From Gammaproteobacteria bacterium (GTDB lineage: Bacteria > Pseudomonadota > Gammaproteobacteria > BMS3Bbin11), in the NCBI GenBank assembly GCA_030617565.1, contig JAUWVE010000002.1, positions 1-36,090 of the forward strand: a DNA stretch of 36,090 nt, in the 5' to 3' direction. This document shows, piece after piece, positions 1 through 9,309 of this stretch. Under the pieces are notes generated by a model. It saw only the letters and a list, made by a program, of their open reading frames with translations, was not told where the DNA came from and ran no database searches. Numbering within the stretch: position 1 is the stretch's first letter; each line of letters starts with the position of its first letter. Made by a program: the position numbers and the translations under genes.

Positions 1-1
1 T

Positions 2-481
2 GCCCTGCCTTTTCTGCTTATTCTGGTCTGGAGTCTTATCGCATTAAGCTTTATTGATTTCGACCATAAGCTGCTACCGGACAAACTGCTACTACCGATA
101 CTCTGGCTGGGACTGCTGGTCAATAGCCAGGGTCTCATTACTGATATCTATTCTTCACTTTACGGCGCAGTTGCAGGCTATCTTACCCTCTGGTTCATTT
201 TCCAGGCATTTAAACTGCTTACCGGCAAAGAAGGCATGGGCTACGGAGATTTTAAATTGCTCGCCCTGATCGGCGCCTGGCTAGGATGGCAGATGCTGCC
301 ACTGGTAATTTTACTCTCTTCACTGGTTGGTGCTGTGATAGGAATACTGGGAATATTGATACTTGGCCGTGACAGGCAACTTCCCATTCCCTTCGGACCC
401 TATTTGTCTATAGCCGGACTTATCGCCTTACTCTGGGGACAGGAAATAATTGACAGCTACCTGCAGTTTGCTGGCCTGTAG
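2..481 (+). CDS. pilD: Type IV prepilin peptidase PilD, C-terminal part (5' truncated by window edge)
   Basis: The reading frame is open from base 2 to a TAG stop at 479-481, and its start lies outside the window. PilD-type enzymes are inner-membrane aspartic proteases that cleave and N-methylate type IV prepilins and type II secretion pseudopilins. Both family aspartate motifs are visible: the first within IDFDHKLLPD (bases ~53-82) and the second in the GxGD-type motif GMGYGDFK (bases ~236-259). The rest is hydrophobic, consistent with several membrane helices (e.g. LLALIGAWLGWQMLPLVILL). The N-terminal methylase and zinc-cysteine region is not in the window. coaE follows after 9 bp, and pilD-coaE adjacency is common in gammaproteobacteria. 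The family assignment is firm; the exact substrate set is inferred. Confidence 0.93.
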   Translation, partial: ALPFLLILVWSLIALSFIDFDHKLLPDKLLLPILWLGLLVNSQGLITDIYSSLYGAVAGYLTLWFIFQAFKLLTGKEGMGYGDFKLLALIGAWLGWQMLPLVILLSSLVGAVIGILGILILGRDRQLPIPFGPYLSIAGLIALLWGQEIIDSYLQFAGL

Positions 482-490
482 ATAATCTAC

Positions 491-1096
491 ATGTTACGCA
501 TTGGCCTGACAGGTGGTATCGGTAGTGGCAAAACGACAGTAGCGAATTATTTTTCTTCTCTTGCTATAGACGTCATCGATGCCGATGAAATTGTTCACCA
601 AATAAGTGTACCTGGACAGAAATGCTTTGAGGCTATCACCGAATATTTTAGCGAAGATATTCTTAATGCCGATGGCACTATTAACCGCAAGGCTCTCTCT
701 AATAAAGTCTTCAGAAACGAAACGGCGCGTAAAAAACTGGAAGCTATACTCCATCCCGCAGTAAAGGCTGCCATGAAAATGGCCATACAGGAAGTCCGTT
801 CACCCTACTGCATACTCGTTATCCCATTGCTGGTTGAAACCGGCTTTACCGAGCTTGTAGACCGTGTGCTGGTCGTTACTGCAGATAGAGAAAAAAGATT
901 CGCATGGATTAAGCAGCGTAACGGTCTGAGTGACGAGCTGATTGAATCCATTATGGCCGCACAGGCCAGCGATGAAGAACGAAGGAAAATTGCAGATGAT
1001 ATTATCGAAAATGATGGTTCGCTGGAATCTCTGCTGCAACAGGTAAAACTACTGGATCAAAAATATAGAGGGTTAACACTAAAGACTAAAGACTAA
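491..1096 (+). CDS. coaE: Dephospho-CoA kinase
   Basis: CoaE phosphorylates the 3'-hydroxyl of dephospho-CoA with ATP, the last step of coenzyme A synthesis, in the cytoplasm. The 201-residue product has the family's usual length. A P-loop GGIGSGKT sits at residues 8-15, and the DAD substrate motif at residues 30-32 (VIDADEIVHQ). The lid and CoA-binding regions follow, ending in IADDIIEN, typical of the family C-terminus. The ATG lies 9 bp after the pilD stop, so the two are probably cotranscribed, although no strong Shine-Dalgarno is visible. The 3' end of the gene runs into a heptad repeat (ACTAAAG x3) that also forms one arm of the hairpin shared with convergent argJ. Confidence 0.96.
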   Translation: MLRIGLTGGIGSGKTTVANYFSSLAIDVIDADEIVHQISVPGQKCFEAITEYFSEDILNADGTINRKALSNKVFRNETARKKLEAILHPAVKAAMKMAIQEVRSPYCILVIPLLVETGFTELVDRVLVVTADREKRFAWIKQRNGLSDELIESIMAAQASDEERRKIADDIIENDGSLESLLQQVKLLDQKYRGLTLKTKD

Positions 1097-1141
1097 AGGC
1101 AATCAATATCGCATTTGTTTTTTCATCTTTAGTCTTTAGTC
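1084..1141. terminator. Hairpin between convergent coaE and argJ, built from heptamer repeats
   Basis: Bases 1084-1098 are exactly complementary to 1127-1141, giving a 15 bp stem with a 28 nt loop. The left arm belongs to ACTAAAG repeated three times (1078-1098), and the right arm is TTTAGTC repeated twice (1128-1141). T-rich stretches occur in the loop and on the + side after the stem (1142-1160). Position between two convergent genes suggests a bidirectional terminator, but the stem is AT-rich and there is no uninterrupted T-tract directly after it, so the function is inferred. Confidence 0.5.
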
Positions 1142-1158
1142 CTTCGTCTTCTTTTCTT

Positions 1159-2358
1159 TTACGTCCTATACTCCGCATTAATACGAATATACTCATGACT
1201 CAAATCTGAGGTCCACACGGTTACCGACTCAGCAGTACTACCTAATTTTATATCAATGGTAATTTCTATGTCCGCAACTGCCTGCAGACCTGCATCTTCT
1301 GTATACGAAGGATCTGGTTCCCCTGCTGTGACTATGGCAACACCATTAAGCATTATATTCACCTGGCTGATATCCAGTGAACTGACGGCTGCACGGCCTA
1401 CTGCTGCCAGTATGCGGCCCCAGTTCGGGTCTGAAGCAAACAATGCCGTTTTGACCAGAGGTGATTCGGCAACGGTGTAGGCAACAGCGAGGCAATCATT
1501 TTCTGATTCAGCACCACTAACATTGATGGTAATGAATTTTGTCGCGCCTTCTGCATCACGAATTATGGCCTGCGCCAGGCCCTGCATCAATTCAGTCAGA
1601 GCAGTGGAAAATTGGGCAAATTCTGCGCTGTCAGCCTTAATCGGCTGCATATCCACCGCTCCACTTGCCAGCAGGGTGCAGGCATCATTGGTCGATGTGT
1701 CACCATCAACGGTAATGCGATTGAATGAAATACCTGTGGCCTTGTTTAGTAGTTTTTGAAGTACGGCTTGTTCTATTACCGCATCGGTGGCAATGAAGGC
1801 AAGCATGGTGGCCATATCAGGACGAATCATACCGGCCCCTTTTGCCATGCCGGTGATGTTTACTTCACACCCAGCTATGTCTAGCTTCCTCGACAACAGT
1901 TTCGGTACCGTATCGGTAGTCAGAATCGCCTTTGCTGCACGTACCCAGGCATCTGCTTCTGCACTGAGACTCTTCACGCAATCTGGAATTGCCGCTGCAA
2001 ATGCCTGAACAGGTATTTGTTCCCCGATCACACCAGTAGAATATGGTAGAACTTCTGACGCATCACAGCCAAGTGCCCCGGCCAGCAGCTCACAACACTG
2101 GACTGTATTCTTCATGCCTTTTTCACCAGTACCGGCATTCGCATTGCCGGAATTAACCAGTAATGCTCGAGGCATAGATTGTGTGATGTGTTCTTTTGCT
2201 AATTGAACCGGTGCAGCTGAAAATTTATTCTGAGTAAAAACAGTCGCACAACTTGACCCTGCCTGACATTCAATAACAACAAGATCGTCTCTGTCTGTAT
2301 AGCGTATGCCTGCAGCTGCTGTTGCTAATCGAATTCCTTTAACCGGGTATATTGTCAT
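1159..2358 (-). CDS. argJ: Bifunctional ornithine acetyltransferase / N-acetylglutamate synthase
   Basis: ArgJ moves the acetyl group from N-acetylornithine to glutamate (the cyclic arginine pathway), and in bifunctional forms also makes N-acetylglutamate from acetyl-CoA. The 399-residue product is of normal length. The self-cleavage motif is present as DMATMLAF with the nucleophilic threonine at about residue 184, so the precursor should split into alpha and beta chains. The oxyanion-loop motif NSGNANAGTG is at residues 69-78. The ATG at 2358 gives the expected N-terminus (PVKGIRLATAAAGI). The gene lies between a hairpin (3' side) and a REP-like repeat pair (5' side), so it is probably a separate transcription unit from secA. 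Whether it is mono- or bifunctional cannot be told from sequence alone. Confidence 0.95.
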   Translation of the reverse strand: MTIYPVKGIRLATAAAGIRYTDRDDLVVIECQAGSSCATVFTQNKFSAAPVQLAKEHITQSMPRALLVNSGNANAGTGEKGMKNTVQCCELLAGALGCDASEVLPYSTGVIGEQIPVQAFAAAIPDCVKSLSAEADAWVRAAKAILTTDTVPKLLSRKLDIAGCEVNITGMAKGAGMIRPDMATMLAFIATDAVIEQAVLQKLLNKATGISFNRITVDGDTSTNDACTLLASGAVDMQPIKADSAEFAQFSTALTELMQGLAQAIIRDAEGATKFITINVSGAESENDCLAVAYTVAESPLVKTALFASDPNWGRILAAVGRAAVSSLDISQVNIMLNGVAIVTAGEPDPSYTEDAGLQAVADIEITIDIKLGSTAESVTVWTSDLSHEYIRINAEYRT

Positions 2359-2413
2359 GACTGTTTTATCTTCTTAGGCAAGTGGACTCAGAGGGTAAAA
2401 ATATTATATTAGA

Positions 2414-2567
2414 TTCGCCGCGAGGGCGCGCCTCCCACAGAAAAGCTCAAAGCTCAAAGCAGAAAGTGGGTTATATTTTTACTTTAAACTTTCAATTTTT
2501 CACTTTTTAGCTTGAAGATGTGGGAGGGGGAGGCGCCCTCACGGTGAAAGAACATTAGCCTCCCACA
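2414..2567. repeat. Inverted REP-like pair flanking a heptamer-repeat core, argJ-secA spacer
   Basis: The spacer contains one REP-like unit at 2414-2439 and an inverted, slightly longer version at 2519-2548. Read from the TGTGGGAGG end they share CGCCCTC and GCGAA/GTGAA-type ends, differing by a ~6 bp insertion (GGGAGG) and a few substitutions. A further CCTCCCACA at 2559-2567 can pair with TGTGGGAGG at 2519-2527. Between the two units lies AAAGCTC in tandem (2442-2460) followed by a T-rich stretch of similar period. This resembles the bipartite REP/BIME organisation of pseudomonads and relatives. Downstream of secA it could stabilise or terminate the secA transcript, which is inference. Confidence 0.7.
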
Positions 2568-2607
2568 AAATAATTAGTGAAATATAAAAGAGCCAGTCTC
2601 TGATTTG

Positions 2608-5304
2608 CTAGGAAATTTTACCGTGGCATTGTTTGTACTTTTTTCCTGAACCACAGGGGCATGGCTCATTACGGCCAATCTTCTTTTCCTGTCGCACAAA
2701 TGGGGTATGCCCCACTTCTGCATCAGCGGCCTGTGTCGCCTCAGCAGGGGCGGCATTCGCATCAGGATGGTTGAATTCCATGGCCTGCTGTTGCTGCTGT
2801 TGCTGCATATTCGCTTCCATCTCAGTTACTTCACTTTCTTCACGCAGCTGAACACGGGCAAGCAGTGTCGTAATTTCATGCTTGATACGCCCAAGCATAA
2901 AGGTGAACATTTCAAAGGCTTCGCGCTTATATTCCTGCTTGGGATCTTTTTGTGCATAACCACGCAGGCCGATCCCCTGGCGCAGATGGTCCATCGAGGC
3001 AAGATGGTCTTTCCAGTGACTATCAAGCACCTGCAGCGTGATGGCCTTCTCAAGATGGTTCATCACATCACTGCCATAGGCTTCAAGCTTTTCCTGATAG
3101 ATTTTATTAACAGCTACCTGCACCCGTTCACGCAGTGTTTCTTCGTGCAGCTCGTCATCCTCTTCCATCCATTCTCGCAGAGGCAATTGCAGACCGAATT
3201 CGCCCTCAAGATCTTCTTCAAGATGCTCAAGATCCCACTGCTCTGGCATGCTGCCCGGGGAAATGTAATTGGAGACTTCACTTTCTACGACATCATGACG
3301 AATTTTAGAGATATTTTCCGAGATATCATCAGTATTCATCAGATCATTGCGCTGCTTATAGATGACCTTGCGCTGCTCGCTAGCCACATCATCATATTCA
3401 AGCAGCTGCTTGCGAATATCAAAGTTACGACCTTCTACTTTTTTCTGAGCATTTTCAATGGCTTTCGATACCCACGGATGTTCAATTGCCTCACCTTCTT
3501 CCATCCCAAGCTTCTGCATGATGGACGATACTTTTTCTGAGGCAAAAATACGCATCAGACTATCTTGCAGTGAGAGATAAAAGCGCGTAGAACCCGGGTC
3601 ACCCTGACGACCTGATCGACCACGCAACTGATTATCTATTCTGCGTGATTCATGCCGTTCAGTACCAACAACATGTAAGCCGCCGGATTCAATAACCGCA
3701 TTATGTCGCTCCTGCCATTTTTCCTTTATATCAGCTCGACGTGATTCATCATCGACCTCAGCCAGTTCCATATCCAGGTTACCGCCAAGAACGATATCCG
3801 TTCCACGACCGGCCATATTGGTTGCAATCGTGATGGAACCCGGGGCGCCGGCCTGGGCAATACTATGTGCTTCACGCTCATGCTGCTTGGCGTTGAGTAC
3901 TTCGTGCTTTACGCCGGCTTTCTTCAGCAGGTTTGAGATGTATTCAGAGGAATCGATGGAAGCCGTACCCACCAACACAGGCTGGTCACGCTTTTTACAA
4001 TCCTCTACATCTTCAAGAATCGCCTGATATTTCTCTTCTACCGTGCGGAAAATTTGATCGCCGAAATCATCTCGCATGGCTTGCTGATTGGTCGGTATAA
4101 CCACCACTTCCAGACCATATATCTGGTGAAACTCAAAGGCTTCGGTATCAGCCGTACCCGTCATACCGGACAATTTGTCGTATAGACGAAAGTAATTCTG
4201 GAAAGTAATCGAAGCCAGAGTCTGGTTTTCCTGCTGAATCTTAACGCCTTCCTTTGCCTCCACTGCCTGGTGAAGACCATCCGACCAACGCCGTCCCTGC
4301 ATCATACGACCGGTGAATTCATCAATAATAACAATCTCATTATTATTCACGATGTAATCGACATCACGCTGGAACAGCATATGTGCTCTTAATGCCGCAT
4401 TCAGATGATGCAGCAGACTAATGTTACTGACATCATAAAGGCTACTTCCCTCGGACAGCATGCCAGCTTCCGCGAGCAACTTTTCTGCATGCTCATGTCC
4501 AGCTTCTGTCAGGAACGCCTGCTTGGACTTCTCATCAACCGAGTAATCTCCCGGACCGTCTTCGCTCTCCTGTTTTACCATTGAGGGGATAACAGTGTTA
4601 ATCCTGAGATAAAGCTCGCTGCTACCTTCTGCCGGGCCGGAAATGATGAGTGGCGTACGTGCCTCATCTATCAGGATGGAGTCCACCTCATCAACAATCG
4701 CAAAGGCAAGTTTTCCCTGCATTCTTTCATCAGACTGAAAGGCCATATTATCTCTAAGATAGTCAAAACCATATTCATTATTGGTACCGTAAACGACATC
4801 GCAGGCATAGGCCGCCTTTTTCTCTTCCGGGCTCTGGCCAGAATAGATGACGCCAACAGATAAGCCGAGAAAGTTATAGACTTTACCCATCCATTCCGCA
4901 TCGCGTTTGGCCAGATAATCATTCACGGTAATGACATGTACACCGTCACCAGGTAAGGCATTTAGATAGGCGGAAAGTGTAGCGACCAGTGTTTTACCCT
5001 CACCCGTGCGCATTTCAGCAATGTTTCCATTGTGCAATACCATGCCACCAACCAGCTGCGTATCGAAATGTCGCATACCCAGTGCACGCCTGGCAGCTTC
5101 TCTTACCGTTGCAAATGCCTCAGGCAACAGTGCATCAAGCGATTCACCATCCTTGTAACGTTTACGGAATTCATCGGTTCTCGCGACCAGGGCAGCATCA
5201 TCGAGTGATTCAACCGATGGTTCGAGGGCATTAATCTGATTAACAGATTTGTTGTATTTTTTAATCAGTCGCTGATTGCGGCTACCAAAAATCTTTTTAA
5301 ACAA
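2608..5304 (-). CDS. secA: Preprotein translocase ATPase SecA
   Basis: SecA is the motor that pushes unfolded preproteins through SecYEG. The 898-residue product is close to the E. coli length (901). Visible landmarks are Walker A MRTGEGKT at residues ~98-105, the [19 protein letters not shown] box, the second nucleotide fold with [37 protein letters not shown], and the C-terminal zinc motif [14 protein letters not shown] preceded by a glutamine run. No ATG is available at the conserved N-terminus ([11 protein letters not shown]). The start is a TTG at 5302-5304 with a TAGGA Shine-Dalgarno 7-8 bases upstream. There is no secM-like ORF ahead of it; instead an M23 peptidase gene lies 131 bp upstream. 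A short AGAG/CTCT hairpin with a T-rich tail follows the stop, which is weak as a terminator. Confidence 0.98.
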   Translation of the reverse strand: MFKKIFGSRNQRLIKKYNKSVNQINALEPSVESLDDAALVARTDEFRKRYKDGESLDALLPEAFATVREAARRALGMRHFDTQLVGGMVLHNGNIAEMRTGEGKTLVATLSAYLNALPGDGVHVITVNDYLAKRDAEWMGKVYNFLGLSVGVIYSGQSPEEKKAAYACDVVYGTNNEYGFDYLRDNMAFQSDERMQGKLAFAIVDEVDSILIDEARTPLIISGPAEGSSELYLRINTVIPSMVKQESEDGPGDYSVDEKSKQAFLTEAGHEHAEKLLAEAGMLSEGSSLYDVSNISLLHHLNAALRAHMLFQRDVDYIVNNNEIVIIDEFTGRMMQGRRWSDGLHQAVEAKEGVKIQQENQTLASITFQNYFRLYDKLSGMTGTADTEAFEFHQIYGLEVVVIPTNQQAMRDDFGDQIFRTVEEKYQAILEDVEDCKKRDQPVLVGTASIDSSEYISNLLKKAGVKHEVLNAKQHEREAHSIAQAGAPGSITIATNMAGRGTDIVLGGNLDMELAEVDDESRRADIKEKWQERHNAVIESGGLHVVGTERHESRRIDNQLRGRSGRQGDPGSTRFYLSLQDSLMRIFASEKVSSIMQKLGMEEGEAIEHPWVSKAIENAQKKVEGRNFDIRKQLLEYDDVASEQRKVIYKQRNDLMNTDDISENISKIRHDVVESEVSNYISPGSMPEQWDLEHLEEDLEGEFGLQLPLREWMEEDDELHEETLRERVQVAVNKIYQEKLEAYGSDVMNHLEKAITLQVLDSHWKDHLASMDHLRQGIGLRGYAQKDPKQEYKREAFEMFTFMLGRIKHEITTLLARVQLREESEVTEMEANMQQQQQQQAMEFNHPDANAAPAEATQAADAEVGHTPFVRQEKKIGRNEPCPCGSGKKYKQCHGKIS

Positions 5305-5345
5305 GGTGTGTTCCTACTTTGGATTGTCGTGAATGACAGTCAAAT

Positions 5346-5375
5346 AAGATATTCTTTCTGATCATTCTTTGTTAA
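5346..5375 (-). promoter_or_regulatory. Candidate sigma-70 promoter for secA
   Basis: Read on the minus strand, a -35-like TTAACA (5370-5375) is followed after 18 bp by a -10-like TATCTT (5346-5351), about 40 bp ahead of the secA TTG start. The -35 is five of six to consensus and the -10 only four of six. secA could also be read through from the upstream M23 gene. Confidence 0.3.
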
Positions 5376-5435
5376 GTCTGCTGTTTTCTACCGGTGCCTG
5401 ATTTGCCTCTCAAGACACAGAGACATGTTGCAACA

Positions 5436-6386
5436 TCAGTTATCTTTTGCTTTTCGGGCAGTATACAGTCGCTTGCGAGGATTAAATCTGCGGCCATCTT
5501 TAAACATTTCAAGATGAAGGTGCGGTCCGGTTGAACGGCCGGTAGAGCCAATTTTAGCAATCACCTGATCCTGATCTATGCGGTCGCCGGTGTTGACCAT
5601 AACTTCTGATATATGGGCATAACGAGTTGAATAACCATTACCGTGGTCAATTTCAACCATATTGCCAAAACCATTCCTGTTACCGGCATATGTCACCACG
5701 CCGGCAGCCAGTGCATGAATAGGCGAACCCTTGGCTGAAGGTATATCGACACCTTTGTGGAAAACCTTTTTACCGGTGAAAGGGTCACTGCGATAGCCAT
5801 AAGAAGAAGAAATATAACCTCTTTTTACCGGCCAGCCTTTCGGGTCCAAAGACTGTTTCAGGTCTTTGTCCAGCATAATGCTTTCAAGCAAGCCCAGTTC
5901 AATGCTTTCCTGGGACAGGTTTGCTGAAACACGGTCTATAACACTTTTTAAATCTGACTGGCTAAGATGCTTGCCCGGCAATTCACTATTAGTGCCACCT
6001 AAAGCAGGTTCAATGCTGAAATCAAACTCACTCTTGTCAAGTCCGGCCATCTCAGCCAGCCTCAATCCCAGGGCATTGCTGCGCATGGATTCTGCCTGCA
6101 TACGTCCTAACTGAAGGCTCAGTGCATCAAGATTTGCCTCTGACTGCAGTCTAATATCGTCAACTTCCTGTTGTAAGGCGACCAACCTTTGTTTTTGTTC
6201 AGTGATTTTCTCACTTGCAGAATGATCGCCAGTCGCCGTAAGTTTATCTGCCAGATACCAGGCCATGCCACCAACCGTAAAGGGAACAATCAGAAACAAA
6301 GCCACACCAAGCATCCAGGTTGCGCGGGATGACAGGCATGACCGGCAGACACGGCCAGAACGTTTTGGAATGATGATTATTTGCAT
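5436..6386 (-). CDS. Membrane-anchored M23 (LytM-type) murein endopeptidase
   Basis: M23 peptidases cut peptide cross-links in peptidoglycan using zinc. The 316-residue product has a basic N-terminus, one membrane segment at about residues 24-46 (WMLGVALFLIVPFTVGGMAWYLA), a likely coiled coil at ~58-115, and a C-terminal LytM domain. The zinc and catalytic set is complete: H210 and D214 (HKGVD), H258 (RYAHIS), H289 and H291 (GPHLHLE). It should therefore be an active enzyme facing the periplasm, unlike EnvC/NlpD activators that lost these residues. It sits directly upstream of secA on the same strand and divergent from dciA, the order recalled for Pseudomonas. The exact cleavage specificity is not visible. 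Confidence 0.9.
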   Translation of the reverse strand: MQIIIIPKRSGRVCRSCLSSRATWMLGVALFLIVPFTVGGMAWYLADKLTATGDHSASEKITEQKQRLVALQQEVDDIRLQSEANLDALSLQLGRMQAESMRSNALGLRLAEMAGLDKSEFDFSIEPALGGTNSELPGKHLSQSDLKSVIDRVSANLSQESIELGLLESIMLDKDLKQSLDPKGWPVKRGYISSSYGYRSDPFTGKKVFHKGVDIPSAKGSPIHALAAGVVTYAGNRNGFGNMVEIDHGNGYSTRYAHISEVMVNTGDRIDQDQVIAKIGSTGRSTGPHLHLEMFKDGRRFNPRKRLYTARKAKDN

Positions 6387-6409
6387 GGTTTTCAGAAAAT
6401 CGTAAAGTT

Positions 6410-6430
6410 TTTAGTCCTTAGTATTTAGTA
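6410..6430. repeat. Three degenerate heptamers between the M23 peptidase gene and dciA
   Basis: Bases 6410-6430 read TTTAGTC, CTTAGTA, TTTAGTA in perfect 7 bp register. The unit is the same family as TTTAGTC x2 at 1128-1141. It lies in the 89 bp divergent promoter region of the M23 gene and dciA, followed by AT-rich sequence (6438-6475) where both promoters would have to sit. Confidence 0.6.
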
Positions 6431-6475
6431 CCCAAGATATTTCCCTTTTATAAGAAATATAGCTATAAAGTATGA

Positions 6476-6901
6476 ATGAAACATATATCAAGCTATATCT
6501 CACAAAGTGGCCTGAAACGTCAGGTATCCAGTGACTGGCTAACTGCGCTGTGGCATCGATCCGCGCCGTCTGCCTTGCAAAAAGTCTGTCACCCCAGTAA
6601 ATACCACGATAACTGCCTTACACTTCAGGTGGAGTCATCTATCTGGTTAAGCCGCATTCGACAGCAACAAAAATCTCTAATACGGCATCTACGCCGTAGT
6701 CGTGAATTCGCCAGTCTCGGAAAAATAAAGCTGGAGGTCTCGCCTCGTCAGATGGCTACACCACAAAAGAAGCCAAACCATTTTCACCAAAAACTATCCG
6801 ACAGCAATAAAAAACTACTTCTTAGCTCTGCCAGCCATCTGTCAGACCCTGAACTTAGTCAATCACTGGTACGACTGGCTAAAACTGCTTCAAGATCCTG
6901 A
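6476..6901 (+). CDS. dciA: DciA-family (DUF721) replicative helicase loader/operator
   Basis: DciA proteins are the widespread bacterial partners that help load DnaB helicase where the phage-derived DnaC/DnaI loaders are missing. The 141-residue product has the family's KH-like N-terminal part: a short helix region ending in W27 and the core LTLQVESSIWLSRIRQQQKS with the conserved tryptophan, then basic helices and a low-complexity polar tail. The ATG at 6476 begins MKHISSYI, with a weak upstream AAAG as the only ribosome-site candidate. The gene is transcribed opposite to its neighbours, between the M23 peptidase and lpxC. Assignment rests on the tryptophan-centred motif, the length and the conserved location. 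It suggests the organism uses DciA rather than DnaC, which is inference. Confidence 0.8.
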   Translation: MKHISSYISQSGLKRQVSSDWLTALWHRSAPSALQKVCHPSKYHDNCLTLQVESSIWLSRIRQQQKSLIRHLRRSREFASLGKIKLEVSPRQMATPQKKPNHFHQKLSDSNKKLLLSSASHLSDPELSQSLVRLAKTASRS

Positions 6902-6983
6902 ATTCTATATTACTTTTTCTAAACTACTTTCCTGTACTCTTCTCAAACCGACACAAACAATAAGGGCAACTCTAATAAATTCA

Positions 6984-7898
6984 CTATTGCGTGACAGGGG
7001 CGACACCTGAAAAAGGTATCGGAGCTTCCTTCGGATCATCGAAGGATACAACCTCAAAGGCACTTTCATCATTAATCAGCTTGCGTAGTAAGCGATTATT
7101 CAGCTCATGACCGGACTTGTGGGCACTGAATTCACCGATCAGCGGGTGCCCGAGAAGATATAGATCACCAATCGCATCCAGTACTTTATGCTTGACGAAT
7201 TCATCTTCGTAACGCAGGCCATCTTCATTCAAAATATGGTAATTATCCATGACAATGGCATTATCAAGACTGCCACCGCGCGCCAGACCAGCATTTCTCA
7301 ATGCCTCCAGGTCATGCATAAAACCAAAGGTTCTCGCCCGGCTGACTTCTTTGACAAAAGAGGTGGTTGAAAAATCGACTGTTGCGACCTGTATTGCATT
7401 CTTAATAACGGGGTGATCAAAATCGATGGTGAATGAAACCTTAAAACCGTCCAAAGGCTTGAACTGGGCCCATTTATCACCGTCTTCCAGTCTCAGTTTT
7501 TTCTTGATTCGGATATATTTCTTAGCACTGGGCTGTTCCTGAATACCGGCTGATTGCAACAGGAAGACAAAAGGCCCGGCACTACCATCCATAATTGGCA
7601 CTTCCGGAGCTGTCAGGTCAACATAAGCATTATCAATCCCAAGCCCGGCAAAGGCTGACATCAGATGCTCAACAGTTGAAATCTTGATGCCGTCCTTCTC
7701 CAGCGATGTGGACAATCGGGTATCGCCGACATTATCCGCGATGGCAGGAACTTCAACGGGCACATCCAGGTCGATTCGTCTAAACACCACGCCTGTATCG
7801 ACCGGTGCTGGCCTGAGTGTCAAATAAACCTTTTCACCTGTGTGGAGTCCTACACCTGTGGCACGTATCACATTTTTTAGAGTGCGTTGTTTGATCAT
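6984..7898 (-). CDS. lpxC: UDP-3-O-acyl-N-acetylglucosamine deacetylase
   Basis: LpxC removes the acetyl group from UDP-3-O-acyl-GlcNAc, the committed step of lipid A synthesis, using zinc. The 304-residue product from the ATG at 7898 starts [21 protein letters not shown], almost the same as E. coli LpxC (305 residues). A longer frame opens at 7982, but its first 28 residues match nothing in the family, and AAGGG lies 8 bases before the 7898 ATG. Zinc ligands are visible as H78, H237 and D241 (VKHKVLD), with catalytic E77 and H264 (KSGHE). The gene is last in the dcw cluster, 176 bp after ftsZ, far enough for its own promoter. It converges on dciA, and no strong terminator is seen in 6902-6983. 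Confidence 0.98.
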   Translation of the reverse strand: MIKQRTLKNVIRATGVGLHTGEKVYLTLRPAPVDTGVVFRRIDLDVPVEVPAIADNVGDTRLSTSLEKDGIKISTVEHLMSAFAGLGIDNAYVDLTAPEVPIMDGSAGPFVFLLQSAGIQEQPSAKKYIRIKKKLRLEDGDKWAQFKPLDGFKVSFTIDFDHPVIKNAIQVATVDFSTTSFVKEVSRARTFGFMHDLEALRNAGLARGGSLDNAIVMDNYHILNEDGLRYEDEFVKHKVLDAIGDLYLLGHPLIGEFSAHKSGHELNNRLLRKLINDESAFEVVSFDDPKEAPIPFSGVAPVTQ

Positions 7899-7955
7899 CT
7901 GTTTTACCCTTTTCAAGCTGAGTTCGTCAAAAAACACCCCGAAATTTGCGCAGCC

Positions 7956-7982
7956 TCTATAATTTGCCCATAAAGTTGACAA
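7956..7982 (-). promoter_or_regulatory. Candidate lpxC promoter
   Basis: On the minus strand TTGTCA (7977-7982) and TATAGA (7956-7961) are each five of six to sigma-70 consensus, but the spacer is only 15 bp. It lies about 58 bp upstream of the lpxC ATG, in the ftsZ-lpxC gap. Confidence 0.35.
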
Positions 7983-8074
7983 TGCTACACGAAATTAAGG
8001 GAATTGTGTACTCCAGTTTCACATTCATACTCACCATTAGTCATTAAAAACACTACGCTAAAACACCTCTTGCA

Positions 8075-9235
8075 TCAGTCTGCCTGCCTGCGCAAAAAAG
8101 CCGGGATATCCAGATATTCGGAGCCAGTTTCCTCTCCAGGAACAAATTTCTCACCCATTTTTCGCTCCTTATTGATGCGCAGAATTGTTGGCTCATCCAG
8201 ATCGCTATAATTACCTGGAACACCAGAATCTGCCTCCTGCGGTCGCGCACCTCGCACCAGGCTTGGTTTTTGTTCTTTACGAGAAACATCATCCAGCCCT
8301 GTTGCGACGACCGTCACACGCAGCTCGTCACCCATGTCTTCATCGATAACTGCACCGATAACAATGATGGCGTCCTCATGGGTATACTCTGAGATTGCAT
8401 CACCCACTTCTGAGAACTCCCTCATGGTAATGCTGGTATTGGCTGTGATGTTAACCAGCATGCCGCGTGCACCGGAGATGTCGAAGCCTTCCAGGAATGG
8501 ACTGAAGAGTGCGCCACTTACTGCCTCGGCGGCACGGTTATCACCCGATGCGGCAGAAGAGCCCATCATCGCCTTACCCATTTCCTGCATCACGGTAGTC
8601 ACATCCGCGAAGTCAACGTTGATAAGGCCCTGGCGCGTAATCAGTTCAGCAATTCCCTGCACTGCTCCCTGCAGCACCTCATTGGCCATCGAGAAAGCAT
8701 CGGTAATCGGAGAATCTTCTACATCCAGCAGCTTCTCATTTGAGATGGTAATTAATGAGTCGACATATTCTGTCAGTTCAGAAATACCTTCATCTGCGAT
8801 CTTCATGCGTCGGTTGCCTTCAAAACGGAAGGGGCGTGAAACTACCGCTACCGTCAGTATGCCCATCTCTTTGGCCTGTTGTGCAATAACCGGTGCAGCG
8901 CCTGTTCCGGTACCACCGCCCATGCCGGCGGTGATGAATACCATGTCAGCCCCATCCAGTGCTTCAGCGATGCGGTCTTTGTCTTCCAGTGCCGCCTGCC
9001 TGCCTATCTGCGGGTCGGCACCTGCACCCAGACCTTTGGTCAGGTTTGCACCAATCTGTATCACAGAGTGTGCTGTGGAGGCATTTAATGCCTGGGCATC
9101 AGTGTTGGCCTTGATGAAATCAACGCCATCAATGTTCCCGAGCATCATATAATCTACGGCATTACCACCACCGCCGCCGATACCGATCACCTTGATCACG
9201 GCCTGTTGATTGGTTGTATCCATTAACTTAAACAT
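8075..9235 (-). CDS. ftsZ: Cell division GTPase FtsZ
   Basis: FtsZ polymerises into the cytokinetic ring. From the ATG at 9235 the product has 386 residues. The nucleotide loop region GIGGGGGNAV is near residues 18-27, the tubulin signature GGGTGTG at 106-112, and the T7 synergy loop NVDFADV is intact. The acidic linker ends in the conserved tail YLDIPAFLRRQAD, which binds FtsA and ZipA. The frame extends two codons upstream to a GTG at 9241, but GGAG at 9244-9247 is 8 bases from the 9235 ATG and only 2 from the GTG, so the ATG is the better start. The gene follows ftsA after 74 bp and may also carry local promoters there, as in other gammaproteobacteria. Confidence 0.99.
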   Translation of the reverse strand: MFKLMDTTNQQAVIKVIGIGGGGGNAVDYMMLGNIDGVDFIKANTDAQALNASTAHSVIQIGANLTKGLGAGADPQIGRQAALEDKDRIAEALDGADMVFITAGMGGGTGTGAAPVIAQQAKEMGILTVAVVSRPFRFEGNRRMKIADEGISELTEYVDSLITISNEKLLDVEDSPITDAFSMANEVLQGAVQGIAELITRQGLINVDFADVTTVMQEMGKAMMGSSAASGDNRAAEAVSGALFSPFLEGFDISGARGMLVNITANTSITMREFSEVGDAISEYTHEDAIIVIGAVIDEDMGDELRVTVVATGLDDVSRKEQKPSLVRGARPQEADSGVPGNYSDLDEPTILRINKERKMGEKFVPGEETGSEYLDIPAFLRRQAD

Positions 9236-9247
9236 AGTCACATCTCC
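9235..9247 (-). promoter_or_regulatory. Strong ribosome binding site deciding the ftsZ start
   Basis: The minus strand reads AAGAAGGAG, then 8 bases, then ATG at 9235. This is the best-spaced Shine-Dalgarno in the cluster, in keeping with the high level of FtsZ needed relative to FtsA and FtsQ. Confidence 0.7.
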
Positions 9248-9309
9248 TTCTTTGATGGTCTAATTTCTGTTGTCTGTAAATAATTAATAAGTTTTCATCT
9301 TCATGATGA

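Noticed and set aside
2707..3540. 277-codon + strand frame opposite the C-terminal third of secA
   Set aside because: Antisense to conserved SecA sequence, no ribosome site or domain features.
6902..6983. Terminator sought between convergent dciA and lpxC
   Set aside because: No stem-loop with a T-tract could be found by eye.
7899..7982. N-terminal extension of lpxC to 7982
   Set aside because: The extra 28 residues are not found in LpxC, the region holds the likely promoter, and the 7898 ATG has a well-placed AAGGG.
8334..9152. 272-codon open frame on the + strand opposite ftsZ
   Set aside because: It lies wholly antisense to ftsZ, whose protein is unmistakable; the composition is the serine/alanine-rich shadow of a conserved GTPase and matches no family.
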